Of a DNA stretch of 64,000 bases, positions 48,075 to 61,324 are shown one piece after another; the stretch's first letter is position 1; each line of letters begins with the position of its first letter. The position numbers and the translations under genes are program-made. The DNA is from Lichtheimia corymbifera B2541 (taxonomy: Eukaryota; Mucoromycota; Mucoromycetes; Mucorales; Lichtheimiaceae): NCBI GenBank assembly GCA_000697475.1, contig JNEU01000836.1:124001-188000 (forward strand), in the 5' to 3' direction. The notes beneath the pieces were generated by a model. That model was not told the origin of the DNA. It ran no database searches and worked only from the letters and a program-made list of their open reading frames with translations.

Positions 48075-49953
48075 ATGGATTATGCATTTCAGTCGTCGCG
48101 GCTGCGCGTGTCTCGTGCGCTCATGATTTTTCCAGATTTAATTTTCATCGCGACGTGTTGCCTTGATAACCTTCTTCTTCCACCACACGCAATTATTCAA
48201 CTCGACGACGACAACGACGATTTCCAGCCTACACAGGCCTCACCTCTCCCCAACAAAAGGAGAAGAACCAGCTCTGCAACTCCCGAGGATCCAACCGATG
48301 ACGAGCAGCATGCATTGACGTGCCCGGTATGCATGGAACCAATGCACAATAGTGGAGAACATGCCATCACCTCTCTCAAATGTGGACACCTCTTCTGTTA
48401 TCAGTAAGATACTGTGGAAAGCCATTTATTGCTTATATAGCTTATTCTTGGGAACGATAGATGCTTGGTTGATTGGTTCGTACGGCAAATGAAAGCCAAG
48501 GACAAGGCACACTGCCCTCAATGCAAGTATGTTGTTGAATATCCTCCTTGCATTGGATACTATTTTCTGACATGAGTATATCTATAGAATGGTATACCGG
48601 AAGCAAGATATGCGGCGTATTTGTACTCCCAACATCGCTGTTTATGACACCACCGAGTTGCAGAGATTGCGAAAACAAGTCGATGAAGAGAGGAAAAAAG
48701 CAAATGAAGCGACCAAGGAGATGACCAAGCTCAACATGTCAACCACTCTGTACCGGCGCCATATGGCCGATTTGAATCGCAGGAATGAAGAGTTGAAGGC
48801 TGAAAATGATGAGTTAAGGGCTCAATTGCGATCACTAGGCGTGCCATGTGGATCATCATCATCATCATCCAACGCAGCATCTGCATCGGCTTTTCAGAAA
48901 TTTCATTATGCATTACTACCATGCGAGGTAAATCTTGAAACGTACTACTAAGGCATGCAACTATCATTCACACTTTGATATCTTTCAGATGACCGGACGT
49001 GTTGTTGCTTTGAGTGGTGCCGAGGAGATGGCGGTGGTATCAGCGGGTCATGGTTCTGGATATGGATTACAGCGTATCAGCATGCGCGATTTGGCAGCCA
49101 TGGATCATACTATCAATCATGAAAAGCAAATACGCGACGTCAAAATCTCCCCTTATCAACGCTTCATCGTTCTCTCCACGGGTCATGATCGTTCATTAGC
49201 CCTATCGTGTGTACACAACAAACATACCATGCAGCGCTACACCCTGGAAAAGCCAGCATGGTCTTGCTCCTTTGACCAAAAGGACCCCAATGTGATTTAT
49301 TGTGGACTCGCCAGCAACGTGGTATCAATCTATGACATCCGCAACACCAAATGCAGCGTCAAGGATATGCAAGCTTCGAATCATAATTATGGAATACACT
49401 CGATGGCATCGGTTGCTATGGGAGACAGGAGATTGCTATTGTGTTCCAATACTGTTGAGAGCTACATTTGGGAATATGCAGCAGCAGGCGAAGATGCCAC
49501 ATTGCACAAGATTCAGGACGAGCCTGATGGTCTGTATGATTCTGCTGGAAGGGTATCTTTTTGTTACTGACTGAATATATAGGATATAAGCCCTATTCAT
49601 TGGATTATCGGCATGAAAGCCAAACACTCCTAATATCATCCCGACGAGGCACATTTGGAACCAAGCACGCGCTCTACAAACTGAACAATGGCGACGACAT
49701 GATGATTGACAGGCTGTGGGACATCAACAATGAGCAAACACAACCCCTTATGGCCAGGACTTGTCACTTTGAGTGGGACGGCGAATTAGTAGCAAGCTTT
49801 GGTACCTCCAACAATACCGTCATTCACGATAATCTCAAGAGGCGACAAAGTTTGGAGAGTGATAAGCCGGTGCTTGACGTAAAAGCGGATCGTGTTGGAG
49901 GCGAGTTCATTCTTGCAGCTTTGACAGAATCTGGTCTTCATTTATGCAAATAA
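48075..49953 (+). CDS. RING-coiled-coil-WD40 ubiquitin ligase, RFWD3-like
   Basis: E3 ubiquitin ligase; animal RFWD3 ubiquitinates RPA and RAD51 during replication stress and DNA cross-link repair. Five exons (48075-48403, 48461-48526, 48588-48927, 48989-49529, 49583-49953) give 548 residues. The RING is near residues 82-132: CPVCMEPMHNSGEHAITSLK, CGHLFCYQCLVDWF, and AHCPQCK. A coiled coil, LQRLRKQVDEERKKANEATK and RNEELKAENDELRAQLRSLG, follows. The C-terminal half is a WD40-type propeller, with KQIRDVKISPYQRFIVLSTG, NVIYCGLASNVVSIYDIRNT and GEFILAALTESGLHLCK. Order and sizes match RFWD3. The exact start is uncertain; the ATG at 48123 is an alternative. Confidence 0.85.
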
Positions 49954-51283
49954 CCCTTTGTTGTTTTTTATATACCCCCAACCTCATCTTCATCATTCAC
50001 ATAAAACAACATGTATATCTTCACTATCCAAATGTAGAGTGAGACGAATAACATCTCTAAATCTATGGCTTGAATCTACATATGTAATTGTTAGCGTCAT
50101 TTTTTATTCCTTTCGTTGACATAAAGCGAGTTGTATATCCGATGTTCCAGACAATCATGTCGTATTGCGGTAATCACATAGAGTTGGGAAGGCAAGCATG
50201 ATGCTTGTGCAACGAACCTGTGTATTATTATCCATCCAATATGCGCGTTCATTCTATGAAAAGGGCTTTGTTGCATATACCATTGACGTCAAAAGAGACA
50301 TGTTGGTGGCTAATTTATTATTGATGTGTGCAAGAGAACCAATGAGGCCATTTATGTGTGGCACATCATTGAACATGGTGGCAAGCGGGAAGATGAATGT
50401 GATAAATGGAATCTAATTATAGTCAAGTTGTACAGGATCATCCAACTTTTACCCTCCGTTCAACTTGCACGGAATGATGAACCGTGGTAGCCGAGACCTC
50501 AGATGTAAAAAGGGAGAGAAGAGAGAGTGAGGGTGTAATAGAATGAAAGTAACAATACGAGGTTGGATCAAGGGTAACGTGTGTTATACAGATAGTTAGC
50601 AATGAGTCTCTTGTACCTGACAAGTCAATGAGCATTGATGGGTGTACAGAATGAAGAAAGCAATGTGTGTGGTGCACAATATATGTGCTGGGTATACATA
50701 CAACCAAGCAGAGGATGCTAAAAACAGCATTAAAGTGGCGATTGTGGCTCGTAATCGTTTGTTCGTGGTGCGGCGCATGCTCTTTGGACAATCCCCGCCA
50801 TCCGAGGACACATTGCATTCTTGAGAAAAGAGTATTTTAGGCCGACATTCAATGGTTGATCTTTACCTCCTTTCTTTCTTTTCCTTTCCCCCCATTCATC
50901 TTTATACTTGCATTCCAGCAAGCGGGGACATGCTAATATCCACCATCTTCTCCACTCGCATTGACATTTAAACGTTGAATCTTTCTCTCTCCCTCTCTCA
51001 GTTGTAAACTCACGCTTTATTACCACAAGAAGAGGGGACCTATATATAGACACATAGGGCTTTTCCTTTCAACCAAGGCTATTATCCCATTAAAGGTAGG
51101 CATTTCTCTATTTTGGCTCCCCGTCAAAAAGACAACATAATACGCGTACGGGTGTTTGTGTGTGCGTGTGTGTGTGTGAGTGAGCGAATGCGGTAAACAA
51201 GTTTTTTTTTTACTCTTCCTTTTTCCCCTGTGCTTACTTTCTTTCCCGTTCCTTGTTACTGGATGTTTGACCACACATAGGAA
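49954..51283. other. 1.3 kb intergenic
   Basis: 3' flank of the RFWD3-like gene and promoter of the TM-SH3 gene, with a GT-rich run at 51151-51182. Frames at 50198-50416 and 50438-50824 overlap on opposite strands and show no domain. Confidence 0.4.
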
Positions 51284-53012
51284 ATGGCTTGGCGTTCCCG
51301 TGCTACAGTCCTTATATTCTTCTTCTTTTCATGTCTTTTGCTATCTCGCGTCGACGCTCAGCTTGAATCCGATGGGTGTCTAAAGTTGGAGTCATCCACA
51401 GCATGTCGCGCCTTTGACCAATATTATGTCGCCATTTCAGCACTCGCATCGTCCTATTCTTTTCTCGCAAATGTCAACAGCGTTGCCTCATTTGACACCA
51501 GTCTACAAGATCACCTCGCCACCACGTCGCCTATGCAAGAGATTGGATGTGCCAACGATACCCAATATGCACGTTATTCACTGACACAGACGTGTGCCCT
51601 CTTGATCCACAGCACCCAGTCCTTGACTTGCAATTATAATCGTGGTGTGTCACCCGAACCCATGTGCCAATCAAGTTGCGACGAATGGGTCGATAGCATC
51701 AGTACACTCCTCCAAAAGGGTGGTTCCCAATGTTCAACCAATGCTTTTCAAGAACAATGTGATGGATGGCCGGCATTCAGTGGCACAGATGGAAATTGTA
51801 TATTGGGATCAGACAATGAACCTGATAATTGTGGTACGTAGTAATAACCATGTATAGGTGGAATAGGGATTGATTGATTGATTGATTGATTGTGGTTGAA
51901 TAGGATTCCAAGACAACAATCAAGCTGCATGTGATTACTGCCAGAACAATAGCACCGATTCATGCTGCAGCTCAGTATCATGTGGTGCTGCATTATCCGC
52001 AGGGGCCATTGCAGGGATCGTCATTGGATGCGTGGCTGCTGCAGCTATGATCATTGCGGGTCTCTTTTATTGTTGGCGACAACGACAACAACAACAACGA
52101 CATCATCCAAGAGATAGTATCCATGGTGGTGGTGGCGGTAATGGTGGCGTTGGCAACAATGGCGGATTTGTACCGATTTCAATGCAACGCTATGAGGATG
52201 AGGCCCGAATGAATTTGGTTGGTGGTGAAGCACCCATGACACCCACTGAAGAAAAGACACAACTCCCTTCGACCATGTCGGTGGAAATGGCAGAAGTATT
52301 TTGCGAAGTCGCTCATGGATATCAACCACAAATGGAAGACGAGATGGAGTTACGAGAGGGCGATGTTGTCTACCTTATCTTTCAATTGGATGATGGATGG
52401 GGCTATGGTTTAAACTTGGCTTCATCAACACCTGGTGTGTTTCCACTTGTATGCGTTGTACAAGCCCGAGAAGAGTTGCTGGAACAACTATTGCTGCCAT
52501 CATCGTCATCATCTTCAAGTAACCACGTACACAATGAAAAGACGCTTATCGAAGAAGAAGAGGAAGAAGAAGATCCAGAACGAGCAAGTATGCTATCACC
52601 CAATGGCAACATGAGTACCATACCATCCCCCCTGAGCAGTTGTAATACATCCATATCGAATTCAGCATTGGCAGCACGTATGCAAGAATTCCGTGATAAC
52701 GTGCGACGATCGATTAGTATTGGGTCTCTCAAAAGAATCAGTCGACAACCACGTCCTATGCCACCTGTACAAGTACATCATCATGACACAATGCCAACGC
52801 GTCGTGTATCAAGTATTCATCAACCTTTATCACCTCCATTACTTTCAGCACCACCTGTGACATCTTCCTCCTCATCATCATCGAGTCGCTTTGCGCTGGA
52901 CGCCAATTCCCAAGTCCATCCACTACCACCTCCACCTCCACCTCCACCACCTTCATCTACTACTACAACAAGTGAAGCTTACGAAATGCACCACACTATT
53001 TTACCACATTAG
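51284..53012 (+). CDS. Single-pass membrane protein with Cys-rich ectodomain and SH3 domain
   Basis: Two exons (51284-51833, 51904-53012) give 552 residues. A signal peptide, MAWRSRATVLIFFFFSCLLL, leads into a Cys-rich extracellular part of about 200 residues: DGCLKLESSTACRAFDQYYV, CQSSCDEWVDSISTLLQKGG, and ACDYCQNNSTDSCCSSVSCG. A transmembrane helix follows, AGAIAGIVIGCVAAAAMIIA, then a basic stop-transfer RQRQQQQRHH. The cytosolic SH3 domain near residues 328-385 has ALYDY replaced by CEVAHGY, then MEDEMELREGDVVYLIFQLD, DGWGYGLNLAS and GVFPLVCVV. The tail is Ser/Pro-rich with PLPPPPPPPPPSS, a possible self- or profilin-binding site. The plan resembles fungal Fus1/Sho1-type adaptors at polarity sites, but no orthologue was recognised. 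Confidence 0.75.
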
Positions 53013-53370
53013 TCTTTTTGTATACTCCCCCAGGCATCATCATTCTTCCCCCACCATCTTAATAAAAAAAGTAGCATGTTTCATGCGCATCTGCATTTGA
53101 TTGGCAGCGTGTCTATTTGCTGTGTTCAAAAGAAAGCATTATCTCGTTAATGCTGGAACTTTCTCAAGCTCCCCAATGATTGGTGGACCATCTCACTACT
53201 GTCAAGCCGACTCACACACAGACGCTATCTAATACAGTGAGAGAGAAAGAGAGACAGACAGCACACCACCATTCAGGCAACTACTTTTATATTCTGGACC
53301 CTTTTTCTTCCTTTCACCCTTTCCTTTTCCCTTTGTTCCTTTTTCTTTTTTACTTTCCCCCTTTTCCTTC
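53013..53370. other. Intergenic, promoter of the HRI-type kinase
   Basis: Pyrimidine-rich on the plus strand from 53290 to 53370, just before the ATG. No gene. Confidence 0.4.
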
Positions 53371-55929
53371 ATGGCAGTATATGATGTCGAATCCGATTCA
53401 TCAGACTGCTCAAACAAGTTTTGGACGCGACCCGATGCCAACGATGAATCTTCCGAAGGTTATATTCCTTTTCTTTTATTGAAGAACAGCAAAGCTGAAA
53501 CTATGGGGTAGATATGGAAAAGCTAGTCAATCGTACTACTACGACAGCGACGACGACGACAAGTGGAGAAACGAGCAGCGGCAGCGGTGGTGCTGGCAGC
53601 GGCAGTAGTAGTAGTAGAGGCAATATCTCGAAACGACGTCAGACAAAAATGCTACTTGTGTCGCTGATCGAGTCATTTTGCCGTATCCATGGCGACTCAC
53701 CTGAAGCCAATCGACGCGTCTTTTTTCTGATTTGTCAGACACTCAGCTCTTTGGGCTTTATTGATGCAGAATTTGTGGATGAAATGGCCAGTGTACGATC
53801 CACTTTTCAAGGCGCCTTTCAAAAGTTGTTTTATACTGCAGTTCAAACCGTGCGTACACAAGCATTTCGTTCTCTTGAAGATGGTTCCACAACAATGATG
53901 CGCACAGGCAGCTCTACACCACGCATGATTGATTATTATCACGACCAAGAAGATGTCTTTGGTTACCAGACAACCCATTCGATTGCTGAAAGCAGCACCT
54001 CTTCTACAACAACGCATACTGGATTTAGTTTGATGAATGTACAGAATTCTCGTTATCGAAATGACTTTGTTCAGGTGGCATTGCTGGGTCGAGGCGGATT
54101 TGCAAGTGTTTGGCGAGCACGCAACAAGCTGGATGGAATCGATTATGCCATCAAACGGATTCGATTAGGCGATGATTTGGTGGATGATGGTTACGGCATG
54201 CCTTATGACAAGATCTTTCGTGAAATCAAACATCTCGCACGACTTGAGCATCATAATGTGGTACGCTATTACGGATCATGGCTTGAATACAACGAAGACG
54301 CATCTTTCGACACATCATCATCACCACCTTACCACCACAACCATGTATCGGATGATGACGAAGACAGCATTTTCAATGGTTGTGACCCCACTTTTGAAGA
54401 CGATGCGGATGATATGAAGGATGACAACATTCCACAAGATATGTCGCATATCCATTTCGGCAACGAAGATGATGATGATGATGATGACGAGGATGAGGAT
54501 GAAAGCACCATTCATTATCATCAGCAACAACAAGCGCTTTGCATTCCTCACACAAAAGCCAAACGACGTATGTCTCGACGCTCCAGCACCAAGTCCAATG
54601 GTAGTACGAGTCGCCATCAACGACAACGTCAACGACGAAGAAGACGAAGATCCTCCTCCTCTACATCAGGGTGGATGCTCTATATTCAAATGTATCTATG
54701 CCCAGGTAAATGATTTATCATTCATTGTGGTAAAACCTCTAACTCTATTGGCATATAGCTACTCTGCATGATTATATCAAGTATCGCAATCGTAAAAAGC
54801 AGCCCATTGACAGTGCACGGAATATTGAGATCTTTAAGGGTTTATTGGAAGGTGCAGCGTATATTCATGAACAAGGTCTGGTTCATCGCGATCTCAAGCC
54901 AAGTAATATCTTTTTGGGGATGCCTGAATTTACATGTCATCGACAACGCCATCATTGGAGATCATCATCGAGCAGTAGCAGCAGTGACGATCATTACCAT
55001 GGATTTTCATTCGATTCGGTGCGTACCAAGGAAGGCAAACTACGTGATTGTATGTGGGATGAAAAGTGGGTACCCAAGATTGGTGATTTCGGACTTGCAG
55101 CAGCTGTCATGCAGCAGCAACAACAACAAAAGAAACCATTGATGCATCATCATCCTTTCTCGCCTGATTCAAATGGTAGCCCAGATGTCATGATTGGATC
55201 CCACAACAGCTTTTTATCCATCTCTTCCTCTTATTGTCAACGCAACAGCAACAATGATGATGATAGCAGCAGCAGCAGCAATGGCAGTGGCAGCGAGTAT
55301 AGCACAGCAGCAGCAGGTGGTTATAAACGATCTTTTGGCGTTGGCACACGTACGGTAAGCAAAATGCATGTATATTTTTTTCCCTTCAACTAACCAACAC
55401 ACTGTAGTACGCTGCACCAGAGCAGCTTGCCCATCCATCTTACATGTACGATGATAAGGTGGATATTTATTCACTTGGGATCATCCTTTTTGAACTGTAT
55501 CAGTCTTTTTCAACAGGCATGGAACGTGCATGTGCTATCCAGCAATTACGCAAGGGCGTCTTCCCTGATGGCTTTGTAGAAAAGTATCCAAAAGAATCAG
55601 CGCTTATATTGTGGATGATGGATGATAATCCAGCCCATCGACCGTCTGCTGTTCAGCTCCTTGAATTTGAACTCTTTTCATCCCCTGTAAGCATTTGTGT
55701 ATTATCTAAATGATGAGGAGGAGGACTGACAACAATCATTCATATGTAGGAACAAGACATGTATTCTCAGCTGCAGGCACAGCTCGAAGCGCAATCGGCA
55801 GCCATGCATAACAAGGATCGTGAAATGGCTGCTTTGCGAGACAAGATGAAACTCATGGAGCAAGAAAATGATGCCATGCATCGACGCGTGGATGAATTGC
55901 AGCGTAAGCTTAATGAAACATCCGTGTAG
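53371..55929 (+). CDS. eIF2alpha kinase, HRI (EIF2AK1) type
   Basis: Stress kinase that would phosphorylate eIF2alpha and lower translation. Five exons (53371-53458, 53512-54705, 54759-55354, 55408-55686, 55750-55929) give 778 residues starting MAVYDVESDSSDCSNKFW. Residues about 55-130 match the HRI N-terminal domain: KMLLVSLIESFCRIHGDSPE and NRRVFFLICQTLSSLGFIDA. The kinase domain has the G-loop LLGRGGFASVWRARN, DYAIKRIRLG, a long insert rich in Asp, Ser and Arg, then LVHRDLKPSNIFLG near residue 470, KIGDFGLAAAV near 536, and YAAPEQLAHPSYMYDDKVD. The insert is the mark of eIF2alpha kinases. A C-terminal coiled coil, LQAQLEAQSAAMHNKDREMA, ends in LNETSV, as in HRI. Fission yeast Hri1/Hri2 are closest in role. 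Confidence 0.85.
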
Positions 55930-56098
55930 ATAGATATATACATATATACGATTCACTCTCTCTTTCTTTTCACCCTTTTGCATATTTTAGCAAGACGTAC
56001 ATATTTCACTCTTATACCCCACTCTTTCTTTCTTTTAAAAAATGGCTTGATTCTTTTTTATTCTACAACAAATATACACAGGAAAAAAAGAAAGTGAC

Positions 56099-59000
56099 TT
56101 AGTGCAACAAGGCAGCGGCAATGAGTTCCTGCTCTTCTTGGACGTGCTTTTTCTTGTTGCCGGTAGCGACAGAAGCGGAAGGTTCACGACCAGTGTACTT
56201 GGGATGCTTGCCAGCATGGTGGACAGTTTCAGAAAGAGCGGTGGCAATACGTTGATTGACGTGAGCCCAAGGACCCATGTTCATAGGTTCTTCTTGACAC
56301 CAGATGATCTCGGCATTAGGATACTTGTCAGCATGTTCCTTGACTTGTTGGTAAGGGAAGGGGTTAAGTTGTTCGACACGAGAAATGGCGACGTTGGTCA
56401 ATTGGTTGGCTTCACGTGCCTTGAGCAAGTTGTAGTAGACTTGGCCAGTGCACATGACGTGCTTGGTAATCTTTTCAGGAGCTTCAAGGTGCTCAGGATG
56501 AGGTTCAGGCAAGTACAATTGGAAACTGGTGTTGCCAGTCATTTCTTCAAGAGATGAACGAGCAAGAGGATGACGCAACAAGGACTTGGAGAAGGGCAAA
56601 ATCAAAGGCTTGCGGAATTCACGGTTGATTTGACGACGCAACACGTGGAACAATTGAGCGGGAGTGGATGCATAAACCACCTGCATGTTACAATCTTGGT
56701 GCAAACGATCCAACTTTTCGGGAGAGGGGAACACATAGGGGTTGTCATCACACAATTGCAAGTAACGTTCAATACGGGCTGAAGAATGCTCAGGACCTTG
56801 GCCATCATAACCATGAGGCAACGACATGACAAGACCAGAACGTTGCAACCATTTCTGTTCACCAGCAGCAAGGAATTGATCAATCACAGTTTGAGCACCG
56901 TTGGCAAAGTCACCGAATTGAGCTTCCCACATGACAAGGGAATTGGGATCCACAAGGGAGTAACCAAGTTCGAAACCAAGGACACCGTATTCCGAGAGGG
57001 AGGAGTTGCTAATCGTCAACTTGCCTTGTTCGGGAGAGATGTGGTTCAAAGAAGTGTACAATTGATCGGTCTTTTGATCGTGCAACACAGCGTGGCGCTG
57101 AGAGAAAGTACCACGCTCAACATCTTGACCAGAGCAACGCACATGCTTGCCTTCCAACAACAAAGATCCCCATGCAAGAGCTTCAGCAGTAGACCAATCA
57201 ATATCCTTTCCAGCAGCCAAGGCCTTGCCACGGTTTTGGATGATACGGTTCAAGTTGCGATGAATATTGAAGTTGTGGGGAAGTTCAGTCAATGAAGCAC
57301 CAATTTGCTTGAGCGTTTCCATGGGAACACCAGTGGGGTTATGGGGGATGATTTCCTCAGCACACTCCTTGGGAGACTTGAAACCTATCGTGATATCATT
57401 GAGTTACAAACATGTCAAACACCATGCATGCGTATTTGTTTTTTACCTGGCCATGAGCTGGTCAACCATTCACGGGAAGTAGGCTTGTAATCCTTGCTCT
57501 TGGCATAGCTCTCCTCAAGAATACCCCACACACGCTTCTTGATGGATTCAACTTCTTCATTGGTGAAGCTACCTTCCTTGACAAGTTGATCGGCATACTT
57601 TTTGGCAACAGGCTCTTGCTTGGCAATGGCTTCATACATCTTGGGTTGAGTGAACATGGGTTGATCGGTCTCGTTGTGGCCATGTTTACGGTAGCACACC
57701 AAATCAATGACGACATCACGGTGGAAAGTTTGACGCCAATCAGCAGCAAGTTGCATGACATAGGTGACAGCCTCAACATCATCGCCGTTCACGTGGAATA
57801 CAGGTGCATTGATAGCCTTGGCGATATCGGTACAGTAAGGAGTGGAGCGACCAAAGCGTGGATCGGTGGTGAAACCAATTTGGTTGTTGACAACAATGTG
57901 AATGGAACCACCAGTGGAGTAGGCAGGCAAATCATGGAAGCCCATTGTCTCGTAAACAATACCTTGGCCAGCAAAGGCAGCATCACCGTGCATGATAATG
58001 GCCATGGAGTGCTTACGTTGATGATCCTTGCTATAGAATTGCAATGCACGGGTCTTGCCAAGCACGACAGGATTGACAGCTTCCAAGTGAGAGGGGTTGG
58101 CAACCAAAGACAAATGCACACGCTTGCCAGAAGGAGTAGGACGAACATAGTTCATACCAAGATGGTACTTGACATCACCAGAGCCTTCTTCGGAAGGTTC
58201 AACAGAACCACTGAATTCGCAAAAGATGGATTCATTGGGCTTACGCACCACGTTGCTGAGCACATTGAGACGACCACGATGAGGCATACCGATAACAATC
58301 GATTCAACACCAAGATCCACTGAACGATCAATCTATCATAATAGAGTCCCATAAATATACATGTGTATGTACACACACCCATCATGATGCTTCACAAACT
58401 TACCAATGCCTTCATACCAGGGATAAGGGATTCACCACCTTCAAGACCGAAACGCTTTTCAGAAGGATACTTGGAGGCAACGAAACGCTCAAAGCTGTCG
58501 GACCAGGTCAAACGATCAAAGATGGCACGCTTTTCCTCAACAGAGTACTTGTAAGGCTGTGGGTTTTCAATACGCTCACGAATCCAATCACATTGGGCAC
58601 GATCAGGAATGTGAATATATTCGATACCGATGGAACCACCTTTTTTTAAATATAAGTGACCTCGTCAACCATATCATAATGATGATGTAGTAACTTACAG
58701 TAAGTCTTTTGCAAGGTATCGATGATTTCACGAAGCGTAAGCGACTTGCCCTTATCCATGAAAGCAGGCAAGATACCTGGGCCGAGAGAGAAGGTACGAT
58801 CGAGATCGCGTTCAGTGAAGCCATAATAAGTGTGAGACAATTCGCGAGGATTGGCGTTTTGAATATCGGCGTGTTGGAAACCAAGGGGATCGAGGCTTGC
58901 AAGATGATGACCACGCACTTGATAAGCACGCACCAACAATTGAATCTTCATGTGATCGATAATTTCAGTGGATGGTACACTAGCGGCGTTGGGAATCACA

Positions 59001-59365
59001 GCGTCGGGTAGACTTGGAAGACGCGCACTACCAGAAGGTACCAGCGTGGGAGGTGGTGTATAGGCCTTGCCAGGTGCAACACCATTGGCCATATTCTTGA
59101 AATAAACTTGCCATGACAAGTGAACAGACGAAGGATCCTTCAACCAGGCTTCATACATTTCTTCAATGTAGTTGGCAGCACCGCCATGCACAAACGCATC
59201 GCCCGTATCGGGTGTTGTTTTAGCCCACTTGGCCTGATTGGTGTGGAATGAACTGCTGGCCATGGCAGGCACACGCTTGACAGCAGCCATGGGAATCCGT
59301 TGAGCAACCGAATTGCTGAAAGGAGTGGCGACGACACCACGAGAGAGTGCCGACAGTCTATACAT
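56099..59365 (-). CDS. KGD1: 2-oxoglutarate dehydrogenase E1 component, mitochondrial
   Basis: Thiamine-diphosphate enzyme of the TCA cycle that decarboxylates 2-oxoglutarate and passes succinyl to the E2 subunit. Four exons (59365-58699, 58639-58404, 58332-57447, 57384-56099) give 1024 residues, the normal length. An N-terminal targeting peptide starts [18 protein letters not shown], followed by [20 protein letters not shown], typical of OGDH. Signatures include [38 protein letters not shown], the cofactor loop [47 protein letters not shown], and [18 protein letters not shown]. The upstream in-frame frame to 59509 lacks a better targeting start. Codon use is biased, as for a highly expressed gene. 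Neighbouring MIR1 also serves mitochondria. Confidence 0.97.
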
Positions 59366-60140
59366 GATAGTGGAGGAAAAGGGTGAAAATAAAAAAAAGG
59401 GAAAAGGGGAAAGAATTGAAAGGCTGAAAACGGGTCTGTTGTTGTTTTCACATTCCACTTTCCCGACAACAACTCGTTTGTTGCCCACCACAACACTGCA
59501 CGCTTTCACTTTCTGTCATGATCATTTCACATCGGAAAAACCTTTTAAGAGGTGTGGCAGTAAAAGGATCAAACCTTAATATGTAACTGAGATGAATACG
59601 GATTTCCTTTTGCTATACATCCTCCCACTGTAAAGAAAGACCACAGTCCTTTTATTCAACCAACCACTGCTCACGTGTGTAGTTCAATGGCGATATGCTA
59701 ATGATGTCAGTTTGTCTCGGTCCGATTCACACAAATGTTTTAAAACCTGTATAATGATTGTCGTTATATACTCTTCCAGTTGCCATTTGTGACATGGCTC
59801 CAATAAACAAAAATGACAGGACCCCTTATGTCACAGGACCACCCTATTGCATAATGTATAAACACAAAATGGATCGACATTTCCAATAATGAAGGGGGAC
59901 TACTAATACACATGGAAGCTTTAGTCTAACGGGCATTGTTTACCCGCCTAGAACCAGGGTCGTGCTTGTGTAGTATAACTCCGGCTTAAGTGTTGCGTCG
60001 ACATGCGAAAGGGCCTATCGATTGGCTCAAGATTCCCCTGAGCGAAAACTCTTTTTCCTGACCTCTCCGATAAATTTTCAAAAGCAAGAAAAACATAAGA
60101 ACCTCCCTTTTTACTCCCTTCTCCGCTCTTCACAACAAAC
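59366..60140. other. Divergent promoter region of KGD1 and MIR1
   Basis: About 775 bases between two mitochondrial-metabolism genes transcribed away from each other. No gene. Shared regulation is possible, but no motif was recognised with confidence. Confidence 0.4.
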
Positions 60141-61324
60141 ATGTTCCCCTCTCAATCCACCTTGAAGAAGAACTTTTTCATCCCTTCGCCTGCTGCTGAT
60201 GCTGCACCTGCTCCCTCTGGCGCTAACCTCTATGCTCGTTTCGCCTTTGCTGGTGCTGTCTGCTGTGCCATCACTCACGGTGCCATGACTCCCGTTGATG
60301 TCGTCAAGACCCGTATGCAGCTTTCTCCCGAAGTTTACAACAAGGTAAAGAAAAAAGATAGATAGAGACATGAGTCAATCACATGATGATGATGATGATA
60401 CTAAAGGATGATGATGATGATAAAAGGGTATGATTGGCTCCTTCAAGCAAGTTGTCCAAGCTGAAGGTGCTGGTGCTCTTTTGACCGGTTTCGGTCCTAC
60501 TGCTGCTGGTTACTTTTTGCAAGGTGCCTTCAAGTTTGGTGGTTACGAATTCTGGAAGAAGACCTTCATTGATATCGTTGGTCTTGACAAGGCTCGTGAG
60601 AACCGCACTGCTATCTACCTCGGTTCTTCTGCTATTGCCGAGTTCTTTGCTGATGTCGCTCTTTGCCCATTGGAAGCTACTCGTATCCGTCTTGTCTCTC
60701 AACCTACCTTCGCCTCTGGCTTGTTGTCTGGCTTCGCTAAGATCTTGAAGGAAGAGGGTGCCATCAAGGGCTTCTACAGTGGTTTCGGTCCTATCCTCTT
60801 CAAGCAAGTTCCTTACACCATGGCCAAGTTTGTCGTTTACGAACGTGCTGCGTAAGTTACTAGGATGAATGATATATGTGTGTGATCAATACTTATCATG
60901 ATGATGATGTTTCTAGTGAGGCTATCTATGACAGCATCTCCACCCCCAAGGACCAACTTGCTCCTTCCACCGTCACCTGTGTCAACCTTGGTGCTGGTAT
61001 CATTGCCGGTACTGCTGCTGCTATCATTTCTCAGCCCGCTGATACCTTGCTCTCCAAGATCAACAAGGCTCCCGGTGGTGAAGGTCAATCCGTTACCTCC
61101 CGTCTTGTCCAAATGGCCGGTCAACTCGGTGCCAAGGGTCTCTTCCTTGGTCTCGGCGCAAGGTATGCTTTATTTATCACCATCTCAAAAGTAATTCACC
61201 TATTAATCGATGCCATCCTTTTAGAATTGTCATGGTTGCCACCCTCACTGCTGGTCAATTCGCTATCTACGGTGATATCAAGCGTGCTCTTGGTGCCACC
61301 AACGGTGTTGAAATTGCCAAGTAA
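60141..61324 (+). CDS. MIR1: Mitochondrial phosphate carrier (Mir1)
   Basis: Inner-membrane carrier importing phosphate with protons for ATP synthesis. Four exons (60141-60344, 60427-60851, 60917-61162, 61225-61324) give 324 residues. Three mitochondrial-carrier repeats are visible with their signatures [30 protein letters not shown] and [11 protein letters not shown]. The motifs [20 protein letters not shown] and [20 protein letters not shown] followed by [14 protein letters not shown] are those of Mir1 and human SLC25A3. Highly biased codon use indicates strong expression. Start at the ATG of [12 protein letters not shown], with only a short N terminus before the first helix. Confidence 0.96.

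Noticed and set aside
50459..50824. Possible tiny spliced membrane-protein gene (minus)
   Set aside because: A hydrophobic stretch after MRRTTNKRLRATIATLML suggested one, but start, splice and end are all arbitrary and no homologue is recognised.
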